From Martinezella rhizogenes (GTDB lineage: Bacteria > Pseudomonadota > Alphaproteobacteria > Rhizobiales > Rhizobiaceae), in NCBI RefSeq assembly GCF_027460065.1, contig NZ_JAPYZZ010000014.1, forward strand, positions 62,001-126,000: 64,000 nt of DNA, read 5' to 3'. The notes under the pieces are model-generated. The model saw only the letters and a program-made list of their open reading frames with translations. It ran no database searches and was not told the DNA's origin. How positions within the stretch are numbered: position 1 is the first letter of the stretch; each line of letters opens with the position of its first letter. Positions 26,164 through 35,964 of this stretch are shown here, piece after piece. The position numbers and the translations under genes are program-made.

Positions 26164-27294
26164 TCAGCGGCTGCTGCGTGCCAGATGCGCTTCGAGCTTG
26201 CGGGCGACGAAGGTGATCATGGAGCCGACGAGGAAGTAGGTGAGGAAAAGGAAGGAATAGACCTCATAGGTCCGGTCGCCATATTCCGGATTGGCGAGGA
26301 TCATCTGGCCTGCGCGCAGGAAATCGGTAAGGCCGATGATGAAGACAAGCGGTGCGGTGTTGAAGATGTCGAGCACGTTGCCGACCAGCGGCGGCACGAC
26401 CACGCGGATCGCCTGCGGCAGGACGATCGACCTGTTGATGTCGAACTCGCTCATGCCGAGCGAGCGCGCCGCTTCGGTCTGGCCGCGCGCCACGGCCTGC
26501 AGTCCACTGCGCACATATTCGGCGACGTAGGCGGAGTAGAAGATCGTGAAACCGATCATGCCGCGCACCACATCCGCCAGGTTCAGCTGCGGCGTCATCA
26601 CCGGCATGAGAATCCATATCCAATAGACGACCATGATCAGCGGTACGGAGCGCATCACCTCGATATAAGCCGTGCAGATCCACCGGACGCTGGAGAAGCG
26701 ACTGCGCCGGCCAAAGGCAAGCAGGATACCGATGGGCAGCGAGAGGATCGCCGTGACGATAGTGAGCAGGATGCTCAAAAGCAGGCCGCCCCAAACGCCG
26801 GCGCCGGGCGGCGACATCACCGCGAAGACGGCGATGAGGCCGATAAAGGTCACCGGCACCAGCCCCCTGCGCAAAAGCGGAATCCGGGAGGTCAGCATCC
26901 AGGCGCATGCAAAGAGTGCCACCGTCGCCGTGAGGAACGTCAGGTTCGTCACATCGGTAATGCCGGTAGCGACAATCAATACCGCAAGCACGGCGACGAG
27001 GAAGCCAGCGTGTCGCGCCTTGAAGGTAAAGACACATCCGAGTGCCGACCCGACAAGGCTCGCGATAATGGCGATGGCAATCCATGTCCTCCAGGCTTGA
27101 TCGACCGGGAAGATACCTATCATCAGAACGCGAAGGCTTGCCGGGATGATGTCCCATCGCGCCGTCGTCAGTGCCCACGCAACCGCCTCATAGGCAAGCC
27201 AGAGCACGCCCGGAATGACGATGATGGACAGCAGTACATCGAACGGCTTTGCGAACAGGTTGTGCCGCGACCATTTCAGGGGTTTGGCGATCAT
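26164..27294 (-). CDS. Amino acid ABC transporter permease, AapM-like
   Basis: A 376-aa inner-membrane protein with the long AapM/BztC-type N-terminal membrane region and a C-terminal PAAT permease domain ([36 protein letters not shown]). The ATG overlaps the stop of the AapQ-like gene (ATGA). Together the two make the heterodimeric pore of a general L-amino-acid-type transporter. Confidence 0.92.
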   Translation of the reverse strand: MIAKPLKWSRHNLFAKPFDVLLSIIVIPGVLWLAYEAVAWALTTARWDIIPASLRVLMIGIFPVDQAWRTWIAIAIIASLVGSALGCVFTFKARHAGFLVAVLAVLIVATGITDVTNLTFLTATVALFACAWMLTSRIPLLRRGLVPVTFIGLIAVFAVMSPPGAGVWGGLLLSILLTIVTAILSLPIGILLAFGRRSRFSSVRWICTAYIEVMRSVPLIMVVYWIWILMPVMTPQLNLADVVRGMIGFTIFYSAYVAEYVRSGLQAVARGQTEAARSLGMSEFDINRSIVLPQAIRVVVPPLVGNVLDIFNTAPLVFIIGLTDFLRAGQMILANPEYGDRTYEVYSFLFLTYFLVGSMITFVARKLEAHLARSSR

Positions 27295-28496
27295 CGCAGG
27301 GCTCCGCGCTTGGTCAGGCGCCGATCAGCCCAGCTCACCGCCGCACTGATGACCCAACTGAGGATCAGATAGGATACCATGACGATGACGATGCCCTCCA
27401 GGCTGTGGCCCGTCTGGTTCGCGATGGTTCCGTAGATGTTGAACAGATCGGGATAACCGATGGCGATACCCAGCGCCGTGTTCTTCGCAAGGCTGATGTA
27501 TTGATTGCCGAAGGACGGCAGCACGACGCGGAAAACCTGCGGAAGAATGATGTCGCGAACGGTGTCGCGGTGGCTCAGCCCCACGGCGGCAGCGGCCTCC
27601 CACTGCCCTTTCGGCAGGGCATCGATGGCGCCGCGCACGATCTCTGCGATGTAGGATGCGCTGTTAAAAATGATGGCGAGGAGGAGAGCCGCCATTTCGG
27701 GGCTCATGCTCGTGCCACCGCGCGCCTGGAATTTCGAGACGACGGGAAAATCGAAGCCCACGAGACCGGTCACGAACATCACGACGCAGAGAACGACGAT
27801 AACGCCGGCGCAGATCCAGCGGGCAGTCTTGTGGCGATCGAAAATCAGCCCCAGGAGCGCAACACAGAACGCGGTCGCAACGCCGATGCCAAGCATCGAA
27901 TCCTCTCCCTGCCAGGTAGGCATTGGGAAATAAAGGCCCTGCTGGCTGATCACCACACCATAGAACTTCGCGGCCGAGGCAATCGGCGGAAAATGGAGAA
28001 CGACGGCGAAATACCAGAAGACGATCTGGATGAGGAGCGGGGTGTTACGGACCAGCTCGACACACCAGAATGACAGATTGCGCACGACCCAGTTGGTCGA
28101 GAGCCGACCGACGCCCAGCAACGTTCCGAGCACGGTGCTGAGGAGAATGCCGAGAACGGCAACCTTGATGGTGTTCACGATGCCTGTGACGAAAGCCTGC
28201 GCAATCGAAAGGCTGGATGTGAAGCTGCCGAGGCTTGGCCAGGTGTCCCCGCCAAGAAGGAGTGTCTTGCCCTCGCTGATATCGAAGCCGGCCGCATCCC
28301 ACAGAAATGAAAAGCTGAACCGGATGCCGTGCCGTGCCAACCCCTCCTTGACGGCAAGGGCGAAAAGCACGACCAGAGCGACCGCAACTGCAATGATCGC
28401 CAGTTGCGTGGCGTGATACCTCATTCGATTGCGCCGGCGGCGCAAGAGCAGCCGTTCGCCATCGACCGTTGCATTGGTCGTTAGATCACTAGTCAT
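27291..28496 (-). CDS. Amino acid ABC transporter permease, AapQ-like
   Basis: A 401-aa inner-membrane protein with an Arg-rich cytoplasmic start (LLLRRRRNRMRYHATQ), a large periplasmic insertion typical of AapQ/BztB, and the C-terminal contact loop GAIDALPKGQWEAAAAVGLS. Motif VELVRNTPLLIQIVFWYF marks the PAAT permease fold. It is encoded 68 bp downstream of the receptor gene. Confidence 0.92.
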   Translation of the reverse strand: MTSDLTTNATVDGERLLLRRRRNRMRYHATQLAIIAVAVALVVLFALAVKEGLARHGIRFSFSFLWDAAGFDISEGKTLLLGGDTWPSLGSFTSSLSIAQAFVTGIVNTIKVAVLGILLSTVLGTLLGVGRLSTNWVVRNLSFWCVELVRNTPLLIQIVFWYFAVVLHFPPIASAAKFYGVVISQQGLYFPMPTWQGEDSMLGIGVATAFCVALLGLIFDRHKTARWICAGVIVVLCVVMFVTGLVGFDFPVVSKFQARGGTSMSPEMAALLLAIIFNSASYIAEIVRGAIDALPKGQWEAAAAVGLSHRDTVRDIILPQVFRVVLPSFGNQYISLAKNTALGIAIGYPDLFNIYGTIANQTGHSLEGIVIVMVSYLILSWVISAAVSWADRRLTKRGALR

Positions 28497-28564
28497 ATCG
28501 GAGTCCCGGTCGGCTGCGAGAAGCCGGGGCGGAAGAGCTCTGCCCCGGCGTTCAATGGAGTGGA

Positions 28565-29596
28565 TCAGTTCCAGAGCGGAGAGTAGATCGCGCCACCCTG
28601 CGTCCAGAGCGCATTGGGTGTGCCCTTGCGGTCGAGGAACATCTTCGTGCTCGGACCAAGATTACGCTCATAGACCTCGCCATAGTTGCCGACGGCCTTG
28701 ATCGCCTGCATGACGAAATCATCGGAAAGGCCGAAGTCCTTGCCGTAGCCGCCACCGACGCCGAGGAACTTCTGGACGAAGGGATCCTCGCTCTTCAGCT
28801 TCTCATCGAGATTGGCCTGGGTGATCTCGGATTCTTCGGCCTGGAACAGACCGTAGGTGACCCAGCGCAGCGCATTGCGCCACTTGGAATCGTTAGCCGC
28901 GACAAAACCTCCAAAAGGCGATTTGTCGAGCGTATCGGGGAGGATATGGAAGTCGGAGGGCTTCGGAGAATTGCCGGCCCAGGCGGCGAGCGCGGACTTG
29001 TCAGTGCTCATGGCGTTGCAGCGGCCGGAATTGAGGGCGGCAAAGAGTTTTTCGAGGTTTTCGTAGGTGAGAACCTTGGAACCTGTCCAGCCGCGCGCCT
29101 TGAAGGCGCTGGTGAGAACAGTTTCGGTTACGGAGCCCTGCGTCGTGCAGAAGGTCGCGCCGTCGAGATCGGCGAATTCGTGCACGCCGGAGTCCGTCTT
29201 CACCATGATGCCCGTGCCGTCGTAGAAGTTGACAGGCAGAAAGTCGATGGCGATCGAGGATTCGCGCGCCGGCTTGATGGTGGTGTGCGCGAAGACGACG
29301 TCGACCTGATTGGTGAGTACCGCGTCGAAGCGGCTCTTATCCGTAACGGTGACGAACTTGACCTTCGAGGCATCGCCGAGGACGGCAGCCGCGACAGCCC
29401 GGCAGAAATCGACGTCGAGACCTTCCATACGGCCCGTCGTGGTGTTGAGGTAACCGAACCCGGGCGCGGTGTTGTCCGTGCCGCAATTCAGCGTCCCGCG
29501 CTGTTTGACGGTGTCAAGGACGGAGGCAGATGCATGACCTGCGGTAAGGGCGAGACCGGCAAATACACCGGCCGTGACAAGCTTGTTCAGTTTCAT
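28565..29596 (-). CDS. Amino acid ABC transporter substrate-binding protein, AapJ-like
   Basis: A 343-aa periplasmic receptor. Signal peptide about residues 1-24 (LVTAGVFAGLALTAGHASA). The mature part opens VLDTVKQRGTLNCG and contains GYLNTTTGRMEGLDVDFCRA, the pattern of AapJ/BztA receptors, which are longer than ordinary PAAT receptors. The ATG has an AGGGGAA site. Aap-type systems take up many L-amino acids; the exact range here is unknown. Confidence 0.92.
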   Translation of the reverse strand: MKLNKLVTAGVFAGLALTAGHASASVLDTVKQRGTLNCGTDNTAPGFGYLNTTTGRMEGLDVDFCRAVAAAVLGDASKVKFVTVTDKSRFDAVLTNQVDVVFAHTTIKPARESSIAIDFLPVNFYDGTGIMVKTDSGVHEFADLDGATFCTTQGSVTETVLTSAFKARGWTGSKVLTYENLEKLFAALNSGRCNAMSTDKSALAAWAGNSPKPSDFHILPDTLDKSPFGGFVAANDSKWRNALRWVTYGLFQAEESEITQANLDEKLKSEDPFVQKFLGVGGGYGKDFGLSDDFVMQAIKAVGNYGEVYERNLGPSTKMFLDRKGTPNALWTQGGAIYSPLWN

Positions 29597-29622
29597 TGCG
29601 TTCCCCTGTGAATATCGCGAGC

Positions 29623-29644
29623 GCCCTGCATGCTGATACAGGGC
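29623..29644 (-). promoter_or_regulatory. Stem-loop in the leader of the amino acid transporter operon
   Basis: A perfect 6-bp stem (GCCCTG/CAGGGC) with a 10-nt loop lies 27-48 bp upstream of the receptor start codon. It would be part of the 5' untranslated mRNA. Role unknown. The rest of the 285-bp interval 29597-29881 holds nothing else I recognise. Confidence 0.4.
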
Positions 29645-29881
29645 CCGGTTCTCATGCCGAGAGCTGATTTGGGCGATAGGGCAACAGCGGCTTTTGCCGT
29701 TCTGTCACTAATGTTCCCGCCATTGGCCTAAGCTCGCTTCCGATAGCCGTTGCGAACCCATATCAATCGACAGGGAAACGATAGGAACGCGGTATGTTCA
29801 GGTCTACTTAATTTTCCTGTAGCTACTATTTAGGAAATCTGTTGAATTGCTCATCTGCCATCAGGTAGTGACGGCTTCCGG

Positions 29882-30814
29882 TCAACCGTGTTTGCCGCCA
29901 GTTACGGTCGGGAAATGGTAGTGAGTTTCGATCCTGGCATTCACCTCTTCGATAAACGCTTGCACTGCCGGGCTGCGCTTCTCCCCCCTGCGGAAAGCCA
30001 GTGAAATCTTGCGTCGGATCTCCGGTTCGAGCCTGCAGACCCAAACATCCTCAAGGTCATAACTCGCCCGCAGGCCGGGCAGGATTGAGATTCCGTATCC
30101 CTCGCGGATGAGAGCGATTGTCACTTCAAAGCCCTTGCAGCGAGCGACGATATTTGGCGTGAAGCCGGCCTCCTGGCACGCGTCGGTAATCATGCGGTTA
30201 TAGGTCGAGGAGGCAGTATCGAGTGCCCAGCGCTCATCGCGCAGTTGCTGCAACTTGACGGTCGGCTGTTCAGCCAGCGCGTGAGTTTGTGAGACCATGA
30301 CGTTGAAGACGTCCTCCATCAGAGGGATCGTCTCGATGTTTGGATCGATGGCACCCGCAGGAACGTTGAGGTCGTCGATGATCGCGATATCCGTCTGCCA
30401 ACTGCGCAGCGCCGCCAGGCTTTCTGCCGGTTCCATTTCGTCGAACTGGACCGTGAGGTGCGGATGAACCCGGTGTAGTTCGTGGATAGCACCCGCCACG
30501 ACAGCCGCCGCTATCGACGGAAACGCCGCCACCCGCAGTTCGCCAGCAATGACCTTCTTCAGCTCCGCAATATCGGCCCGCGCCGATTCCAGCTCGATCA
30601 GAATCCGTTCTGCACGCTCGACAAGCTGCTTGCCGGCCGGCGTCAACTCCACGCCGCGACCGCGCCTTTCGATAAGACTGATGCCGACCTCTTGTTCGAG
30701 AAGCGCGATTTGCTGTGAGACCGCGGACGGCGAGACGTAAAGCGCGTCGGCAACCGCTGCCATGGTCTTGCGGATCGACAGTTCGCGCAGCGCGCGCAGG
30801 CGGGCAAGGTCCAC
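29882..30814 (-). CDS. LysR family transcriptional regulator
   Basis: A 310-aa LysR regulator with an N-terminal HTH (AAVADALYVSPSAVSQQIALLEQEVG) and a standard effector domain. The start is GTG at 30814 behind a strong AAGGAGG. It is divergent from the SHMT-like gene with 127 bp between them, and upstream of the Aap-type transporter in the same direction. It could therefore control either the one-carbon module or the transporter, or both. Divergent placement favours the one-carbon module. Confidence 0.92.
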   Translation of the reverse strand: MDLARLRALRELSIRKTMAAVADALYVSPSAVSQQIALLEQEVGISLIERRGRGVELTPAGKQLVERAERILIELESARADIAELKKVIAGELRVAAFPSIAAAVVAGAIHELHRVHPHLTVQFDEMEPAESLAALRSWQTDIAIIDDLNVPAGAIDPNIETIPLMEDVFNVMVSQTHALAEQPTVKLQQLRDERWALDTASSTYNRMITDACQEAGFTPNIVARCKGFEVTIALIREGYGISILPGLRASYDLEDVWVCRLEPEIRRKISLAFRRGEKRSPAVQAFIEEVNARIETHYHFPTVTGGKHG

Positions 30815-30841
30815 TCTTTCCTCCTTGTTCGGGAAAGTGAA

Positions 30842-30855
30842 TGATTAGCAAATCA
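30842..30855. promoter_or_regulatory. Dyad in the LysR/SHMT-like divergent promoter
   Basis: TGATT-AGCA-AATCA, a perfect inverted repeat 28 bp upstream of the LysR GTG and about 87 bp upstream of the SHMT-like start. The surrounding sequence is AT-rich. It is a candidate LysR recognition site; it does not show a strict T-N11-A box, so confidence is limited. Confidence 0.45.
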
Positions 30856-30941
30856 GAACGTATGTGCAAATATTATTAACTTTTTCTGCATCGATGTCCT
30901 GACTAGCCTTTTCTCCAGGCATCATTCCGCGGAGACAGGTC

Positions 30942-32219
30942 ATGACCCAACAACACGATACCCATTTCAATATACCCGTACACCAGCGTGATCCGCTCAT
31001 CGCCCAGGCGCTCGACAATGAACGTGCCCGCCAGCAGAACCAGATCGAACTGATCGCTTCGGAAAACATCGTCAGCCGCGCGGTTCTCGACGCGCTCGGC
31101 CACGAGATGACGAACAAGACACTTGAAGGCTATCCGGGCAACCGTTTCCATGGCGGCGGCCAATTCGTCGACGTCGTCGAGCAGACGGCAATCGACCGGG
31201 CCAAAGAACTCTTCGGCTGCGCCTATGCCAATGTCCAGCCGCATTCCGGCACCCAGGCGAACCTCGCCGTCTTCTTCCTCCTGATGAAGCCGGGCGAAAA
31301 GGTCCTGTCGCTCGATCTCGCCGCTGGCGGTCATCTGTCGCATGGCATGAAGGGCAACCTCTCGGGCCGCTGGTTCGAGGCGCATAATTACAATGTAAAT
31401 TCGCAGAACGAAGTCATCGACTATGACGAGATGGAGCGTATCGCGGAAGAGGTTCGCCCGAAGCTCCTGATTACCGGCGGCTCGGCCTATCCACGCGAAC
31501 TGGACTTCGAGCGCATGGCGAAGATCGCCAGGAAGGTCGGCGCTTATTTCATGGTTGACATGGCGCATATCGCCGGGCTGGTCGCGGGCGGAGCGCACCC
31601 CTCGCCCTTCCCGCATGCGGATATCGTCACCTGCACGACCACGAAGACGCTTCGCGGCCCGCGCGGTGGCCTCATCCTCACCAATAATGAGGAATGGTTC
31701 AAGAAGCTGCAGGCCGCCGTCTTCCCGGGTGTGCAGGGCTCGCTGCACAGCAACGTGCTCGCGGCCAAAGCGATCTGCCTCGGCGAAGCGTTGCGCGATG
31801 ATTTCAAGACCTATGCGCATCAGGTGAAGGCGAACGCCCGGGTGCTGGCCGAAACGCTGGCCGATCGCGGCATCCGCATCGTCTCGGGCGGCACCGATAC
31901 GCATATCGTGCTGCTCGATCTGTCCAGCAAGGGACTTAACGGCAAGCAGGTCGAAGACGTGCTGGCGCGCGCCAACATCACGTCGAACAAGAACCCAATT
32001 CCCGGCGACAGCCCCCGCCCCGCCGAATGGGTCGGGATGCGTCTCGGCACATCAGCGGCAACGACACGTGGCCTGAAGGAGGAAGAGTTCAAGGTTCTCG
32101 GCAATGCCATTGCCGATCTCATCGAGGCGGAAGCGGCCGGCAAGGCCGACGACATCGTTCCGGCCGCAAAAGCGAAGGTCGCAGAACTAACGGCCTCCTT
32201 CCCGGTCTACGCACACTAG
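30942..32219 (+). CDS. glyA: Divergent serine hydroxymethyltransferase-like enzyme
   Basis: A 425-aa SHMT-fold enzyme with PLP-Lys235. It departs from normal SHMT at several conserved sites. The Lys motif reads CTTTKTLRGPRGG (Thr234 for the usual His). The RYYGG motif is RFHGG (His70 at the Tyr65 position of E. coli GlyA). The near-invariant GGPLMH segment is GSLHSN at 266-271, and TSG before the substrate-carboxylate Arg reads WVG. The fold, cofactor and folate-side GGHLSHG remain. It is followed by folD, purU and D-serine dehydratase. It may act on glycine/serine, or on another hydroxymethyl amino acid such as alpha-methylserine; the latter is a hypothesis. The ATG has a GGAGAC site. Confidence 0.88.
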   Translation: MTQQHDTHFNIPVHQRDPLIAQALDNERARQQNQIELIASENIVSRAVLDALGHEMTNKTLEGYPGNRFHGGGQFVDVVEQTAIDRAKELFGCAYANVQPHSGTQANLAVFFLLMKPGEKVLSLDLAAGGHLSHGMKGNLSGRWFEAHNYNVNSQNEVIDYDEMERIAEEVRPKLLITGGSAYPRELDFERMAKIARKVGAYFMVDMAHIAGLVAGGAHPSPFPHADIVTCTTTKTLRGPRGGLILTNNEEWFKKLQAAVFPGVQGSLHSNVLAAKAICLGEALRDDFKTYAHQVKANARVLAETLADRGIRIVSGGTDTHIVLLDLSSKGLNGKQVEDVLARANITSNKNPIPGDSPRPAEWVGMRLGTSAATTRGLKEEEFKVLGNAIADLIEAEAAGKADDIVPAAKAKVAELTASFPVYAH

Positions 32220-32308
32220 CCAGACCTTTCGTGCGGTGGATGAGTGACGCGTGACGCGGCGCTCATTCCGGCCGACGGTTGATCTTGGACGATAGGAAAG
32301 GAAACGTC

Positions 32309-33202
32309 ATGGGAATGGACAGGATTGCCGCCGACAGGATCATCGATGGCAAGAAATTCGCTGGCGGCCTGCTGGACGACATCACGGCAAAGGTGGCGAG
32401 GCTAAAGGATGCGACCGGCGCTGTACCCGGCCTTGCCGTGGTGCTCGTCGGCGCTGATCCTGCCAGCGCGGTCTATGTCGGCTCGAAACACCGTCAGACG
32501 GTGGCGGCCGGGATGAACTCCTTCAAGTACGAACTTGCGGCCGAAACGACGCAAGATGAGCTGATGGCGCTAATCGGCCAGCTCAATGCCGATCCCGTCG
32601 TGCACGGCATCCTCGTGCAATTGCCCCTGCCCGCCCATCTTAACGCCAATGCCGTTATCCAGGGCATCAACCCCGACAAGGACGTGGACGGCTTCCACAT
32701 CTCCAATGCCGGCCTGCTTTCCACGGGCCAGCCGGCGCTGGTGCCGTGCACGCCGCTCGGTTGCCTCATGCTGCTGAAGGACCGCATCGGCGGGGACCTG
32801 TCGGGCCTCCACGCCGTCGTCATCGGCAAGTCCAACATCGTCGGCAAGCCGATGGCGCAACTGTTGCTTTCGGAGAACTGCACGGTGACCATCGCCCATT
32901 CGCGCACCAGGAACACGCCGGAGCTTTGCCGCACGGCCGATATCCTCATTGTTGCCGCTGGCAGGCCGGGCCTCGTGCGCGGCGACTGGATCAAACCGGG
33001 AGCCGTGGTCATAGATGTTGGCATCAACCGTGTGGAAATCGATGGCAAGTCGCGCATCGTGGGCGATGTTGCCTTCGAGGAAGCCCGCCATGCCGGTGCC
33101 ATCACACCGGTTCCGGGCGGCGTCGGACCCATGACCATCGCCTGCCTGCTTTCCAATACGCTCACGGCCTTCTGCCGCCAGCATTCCATTTCGATCGACT
33201 GA
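32309..33202 (+). CDS. folD: Methylenetetrahydrofolate dehydrogenase/cyclohydrolase FolD
   Basis: A 297-aa bifunctional FolD. Substrate motif YVGSKHRQ (YxxxK catalytic pair), [13 protein letters not shown]-site [15 protein letters not shown] and the C-terminal [10 protein letters not shown] are all present. It oxidises 5,10-methylene-THF to methenyl-THF and hydrolyses that to 10-formyl-THF. Start 32309 has an AGGAAAGG site. Between the SHMT-like gene and purU, it carries the one-carbon unit to the formyl level. It is probably an accessory paralogue of a housekeeping folD. Confidence 0.94.
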   Translation: MGMDRIAADRIIDGKKFAGGLLDDITAKVARLKDATGAVPGLAVVLVGADPASAVYVGSKHRQTVAAGMNSFKYELAAETTQDELMALIGQLNADPVVHGILVQLPLPAHLNANAVIQGINPDKDVDGFHISNAGLLSTGQPALVPCTPLGCLMLLKDRIGGDLSGLHAVVIGKSNIVGKPMAQLLLSENCTVTIAHSRTRNTPELCRTADILIVAAGRPGLVRGDWIKPGAVVIDVGINRVEIDGKSRIVGDVAFEEARHAGAITPVPGGVGPMTIACLLSNTLTAFCRQHSISID

Positions 33203-33222
33203 TCGGCCCGAAAGGATCGCCA

Positions 33223-34119
33223 ATGTCCGCTCTTTCCACCCGCTATGCCCTGCGTGTCGCCTGCCCCTCCATACGCGGCGTGACCGCCGCTATCGCGACC
33301 TATCTGTCCGCGAACGGCTGCAACATATCCGATAGCGCCCAGTTCGACGACAAAACCACGGGCCGTTACTTCATGCGTGTCAGCTTCCAGTCCGAGGACG
33401 GCCGCACACTGGAAGAATTGCGCGACGGCTTCGCCGAGATCGCCGCGGCCTATCAGGCGGAAGCCGAGTTTTTCGATGAGACGACCAAGCGCAAGGTCAT
33501 CCTGATGGTCTCGCGTTTCGGCCACTGCCTCAACGACCTGCTCTACCGCTGGCGCATCGGCGCGCTGCCGATCGACATCGTCGGCGTCATCTCCAATCAT
33601 TTCGATTATCAGAAGGTCGTCGTGAACCACGACATCCCTTTCCACCACATCAAGGTGACCAGGGAGAACAAACAGGACGCCGAAGCCGAGCAGATCCGCA
33701 TCGTCGAGGAGAAAGGGGCGGAACTCATCGTCCTTGCACGCTATATGCAGGTTCTTTCCGACGACATGTGCCGGACGATGTCAGGGCGGATCATCAACAT
33801 CCACCACTCCTTCCTGCCGTCGTTCAAGGGTGCGAACCCCTACAAACAGGCCTTTGAACGCGGGGTGAAGCTGATTGGCGCGACCTCGCACTATGTCACC
33901 GCCGACCTCGATGAGGGCCCGATCATCGAGCAGGACACCGTTCGCGTCACGCACGCCCAGAGCGCCGACGACTATGTCAGCCTCGGCCGGGACGTGGAGA
34001 GCCAGGTGCTTGCCCGCGCCATCCATGCGCATATCCACGGCCGCGTATTCATCAACGGCAACAAGACCATCGTCTTTCCACCGTCGCCGGGTTCGTTCGT
34101 ATCCGAACGGATGGGTTGA
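33223..34119 (+). CDS. purU: Formyltetrahydrofolate deformylase PurU
   Basis: A 298-aa protein with an N-terminal ACT domain (about residues 7-80, RYALRVACPSIRGVTAAIAT) and a C-terminal formyltransferase fold. The active-site region INIHHSFLPSFKGANPYKQA and ATSHYVTADLDEGPIIEQD holds the catalytic His and Asp. It hydrolyses 10-formyl-THF to formate and THF. A longer upstream frame is a shadow of folD. Following folD by 20 bp, it completes a THF-recycling one-carbon disposal route, a typical use in catabolic demethylation or hydroxymethyl cleavage. Confidence 0.94.
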   Translation: MSALSTRYALRVACPSIRGVTAAIATYLSANGCNISDSAQFDDKTTGRYFMRVSFQSEDGRTLEELRDGFAEIAAAYQAEAEFFDETTKRKVILMVSRFGHCLNDLLYRWRIGALPIDIVGVISNHFDYQKVVVNHDIPFHHIKVTRENKQDAEAEQIRIVEEKGAELIVLARYMQVLSDDMCRTMSGRIINIHHSFLPSFKGANPYKQAFERGVKLIGATSHYVTADLDEGPIIEQDTVRVTHAQSADDYVSLGRDVESQVLARAIHAHIHGRVFINGNKTIVFPPSPGSFVSERMG

Positions 34120-34190
34120 ACATCCATGTTGGATCGCGCCAGAATATCGAGCAAGCGATGCGGGGCACCCTCTTTTAGCAGGATCAGAAA

Positions 34191-35513
34191 ATGGTAATCC
34201 AACTCCCCGACAATCCCGCCCGCGCAGACGTGCTTGCGGCCCGCCCAACGCTCTGGACGAACCCCCGATACGCGAAGAACGCGATCGAAGATGCATCGCT
34301 TCCCGTGCGACCGTCGGATGTGGACGAGGCGCAGGAGAACTGGCGGCGGCTGGCTCCTCTGCTTGAAGTCTGCTTTCCGGAGTTGAATGCCACCGGGGGT
34401 AAAATCTGTTCCGATCTTATCCCCCTTGAGGGCATGCGTGGTGCGCTGGGCTATGACGGCGCGGAGTTCGGCAACATCCTGATCAAAGCGGACAGCGCCC
34501 TTCCCGTCGCCGGCTCGATCAAGGCGCGCGGCGGTGTCTACGAGGTCTTCATTTTTGCCGAGCAACTGGCAAAGCGCGAAGGCCTGTTGAAAGAGGGACA
34601 AGACATTCGCCGTCTTGCGGAAGCAGACGCGAGAGCCTTGTTCTCCCGCCATACCATCGCAGTCGGGAGCACCGGAAATCTCGGGCTAAGCGTCGGCATT
34701 GCATCTCGCGCACTCGGTTTCAACGCAACGGTCCACATGTCTTCCGACGCAAAATCGTGGAAGGTGGACCGGCTGACGCGACTTGGTGTCGAGGTCGTGC
34801 AGCACGAGGCCGACTACACCACCGCGGTCGAAAACGCCCGCATTGCCGCCGAAAGCGACCCGAGTATCTATTTCGTCGACGACGAACAATCCAGGCATCT
34901 CTTCCTCGGCTACAGCGTCGCCGCTCTGGAGCTTGCCGATCAACTCAAGGCCCACGGCATCACCATCGATGCCGAACATCCGTTGTTCCTCTACCTGCCC
35001 TGCGGCATAGGCGGTGCGCCCGGTGGCGTTGCCTATGGCGCAAAGAAGGTCTTTGCGGACAACGTGCACTGCTTCTTCGTAGAACCGGTTCAATCTCCCT
35101 GCGCGCTGGTCCATCTCATGAGCGAAGCCGAGGACCTCGTTTCCGTCTATGACGTCGGCCTGACGAACAGAACGGAAGCCGACGGCATGGCGGTCGCCCG
35201 CATGTCCGGCTTCGTCGCCACCGTCATGCGCCATATGTTGGCCGGCGTGTTTACCACCGACGACCCCTCCCTGTTCCGCTGGCTTCTCAGCGCCCACGAA
35301 AATCAGGGGCTCCGCCTCGAGCCATCGGCGGCAGCGGGATTTGGAGGCCCTGACTTTATTCTGAGGCATCCACAGGGAAAGGCGTTCTGCGAGACATGGC
35401 AGATCAGCGATCATCTCGAACAGGCAACGCACATCATCTGGACGACCGGCGGCTCGTTTGTTCCTGAGGAGCAATATCAGGCTTTTCTCCGCATGGCTCG
35501 ATCAATCAAATGA
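34191..35513 (+). CDS. dsdA: D-serine ammonia-lyase (D-serine dehydratase)
   Basis: A 440-aa fold-type II PLP enzyme, normal DsdA length. The cofactor Lys111 is in VAGSIKARGGVYEV, the phosphate loop is GSTGNLGLS, and CGIGGAPGGVAYG follows. It converts D-serine to pyruvate and ammonia. Its place after an SHMT-like gene, folD and purU suggests that a D-configured hydroxy amino acid is a product or substrate of the module. A 10-bp hairpin follows at 35527-35549. Confidence 0.93.
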   Translation: MVIQLPDNPARADVLAARPTLWTNPRYAKNAIEDASLPVRPSDVDEAQENWRRLAPLLEVCFPELNATGGKICSDLIPLEGMRGALGYDGAEFGNILIKADSALPVAGSIKARGGVYEVFIFAEQLAKREGLLKEGQDIRRLAEADARALFSRHTIAVGSTGNLGLSVGIASRALGFNATVHMSSDAKSWKVDRLTRLGVEVVQHEADYTTAVENARIAAESDPSIYFVDDEQSRHLFLGYSVAALELADQLKAHGITIDAEHPLFLYLPCGIGGAPGGVAYGAKKVFADNVHCFFVEPVQSPCALVHLMSEAEDLVSVYDVGLTNRTEADGMAVARMSGFVATVMRHMLAGVFTTDDPSLFRWLLSAHENQGLRLEPSAAAGFGGPDFILRHPQGKAFCETWQISDHLEQATHIIWTTGGSFVPEEQYQAFLRMARSIK

Positions 35514-35964
35514 GCCGTAATAAGCTAGCACTATCGCAGCGATGGTGCTCAAACTCAACAAAGCGTTCAGCGTGTTCCCTATTTACCACGACAACCTAGC
35601 TGTGTTTTAATCTCGGCACGTCTTTTTAATTGGCAGGCGCTTTACGGCCCCTAGCATTGGCAAAGCGACCGCGCGCTTCGCCTGAAGGACGGAAGTCGCG
35701 AGGATCTTATTCTGATGTCGTTGCTACGCGAAGAGTGGAGTGCGCTCCATTGTTGACCGGCGGGTTGAGTATATCAGTGGCCGACTAATAATCTTTCCGT
35801 GCATCCCAGTGGGCATTCGCCGATCACCCGGATTCAGCAAGATGGGAGTGCTGCGGATGTGTGATTATGACTGGGATTCACGTCACCACCAAAGCGTGCA
35901 CGCGGCCAAGCGACCCGCCGCCATACGACGGCAGATCGATTTTTCTGCGTTTGCTCTTGATTGG
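35514..35964. other. Gene-free interval between convergent genes
   Basis: A 451-bp stretch of patchy, lower-GC sequence between dsdA and the minus-strand FAD oxidase gene. Apart from the hairpin near dsdA I see nothing in it I can name. A 77-codon open frame at 35740-35973 lacks a ribosome site, runs into the neighbouring gene and resembles no family I know. Confidence 0.5.
35527..35549 (+). terminator. Hairpin after dsdA
   Basis: Arms AGCACTATCG and CGATGGTGCT form a 10-bp stem with one G-U pair and a CAG loop, 14 bp after the stop codon. No U-tract follows, so it may act by Rho-assisted termination or as a 3' stabiliser. Confidence 0.5.

Noticed and set aside
26104..27372. A 422-codon open frame antisense to the AapM-like permease gene
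   Set aside because: Extremely rich in Asp, His and Arg; shadow of a membrane protein gene.
32746..33222. Upstream extension of PurU
   Set aside because: It is an alternative frame of folD; the ACT domain begins right after ATG 33223.
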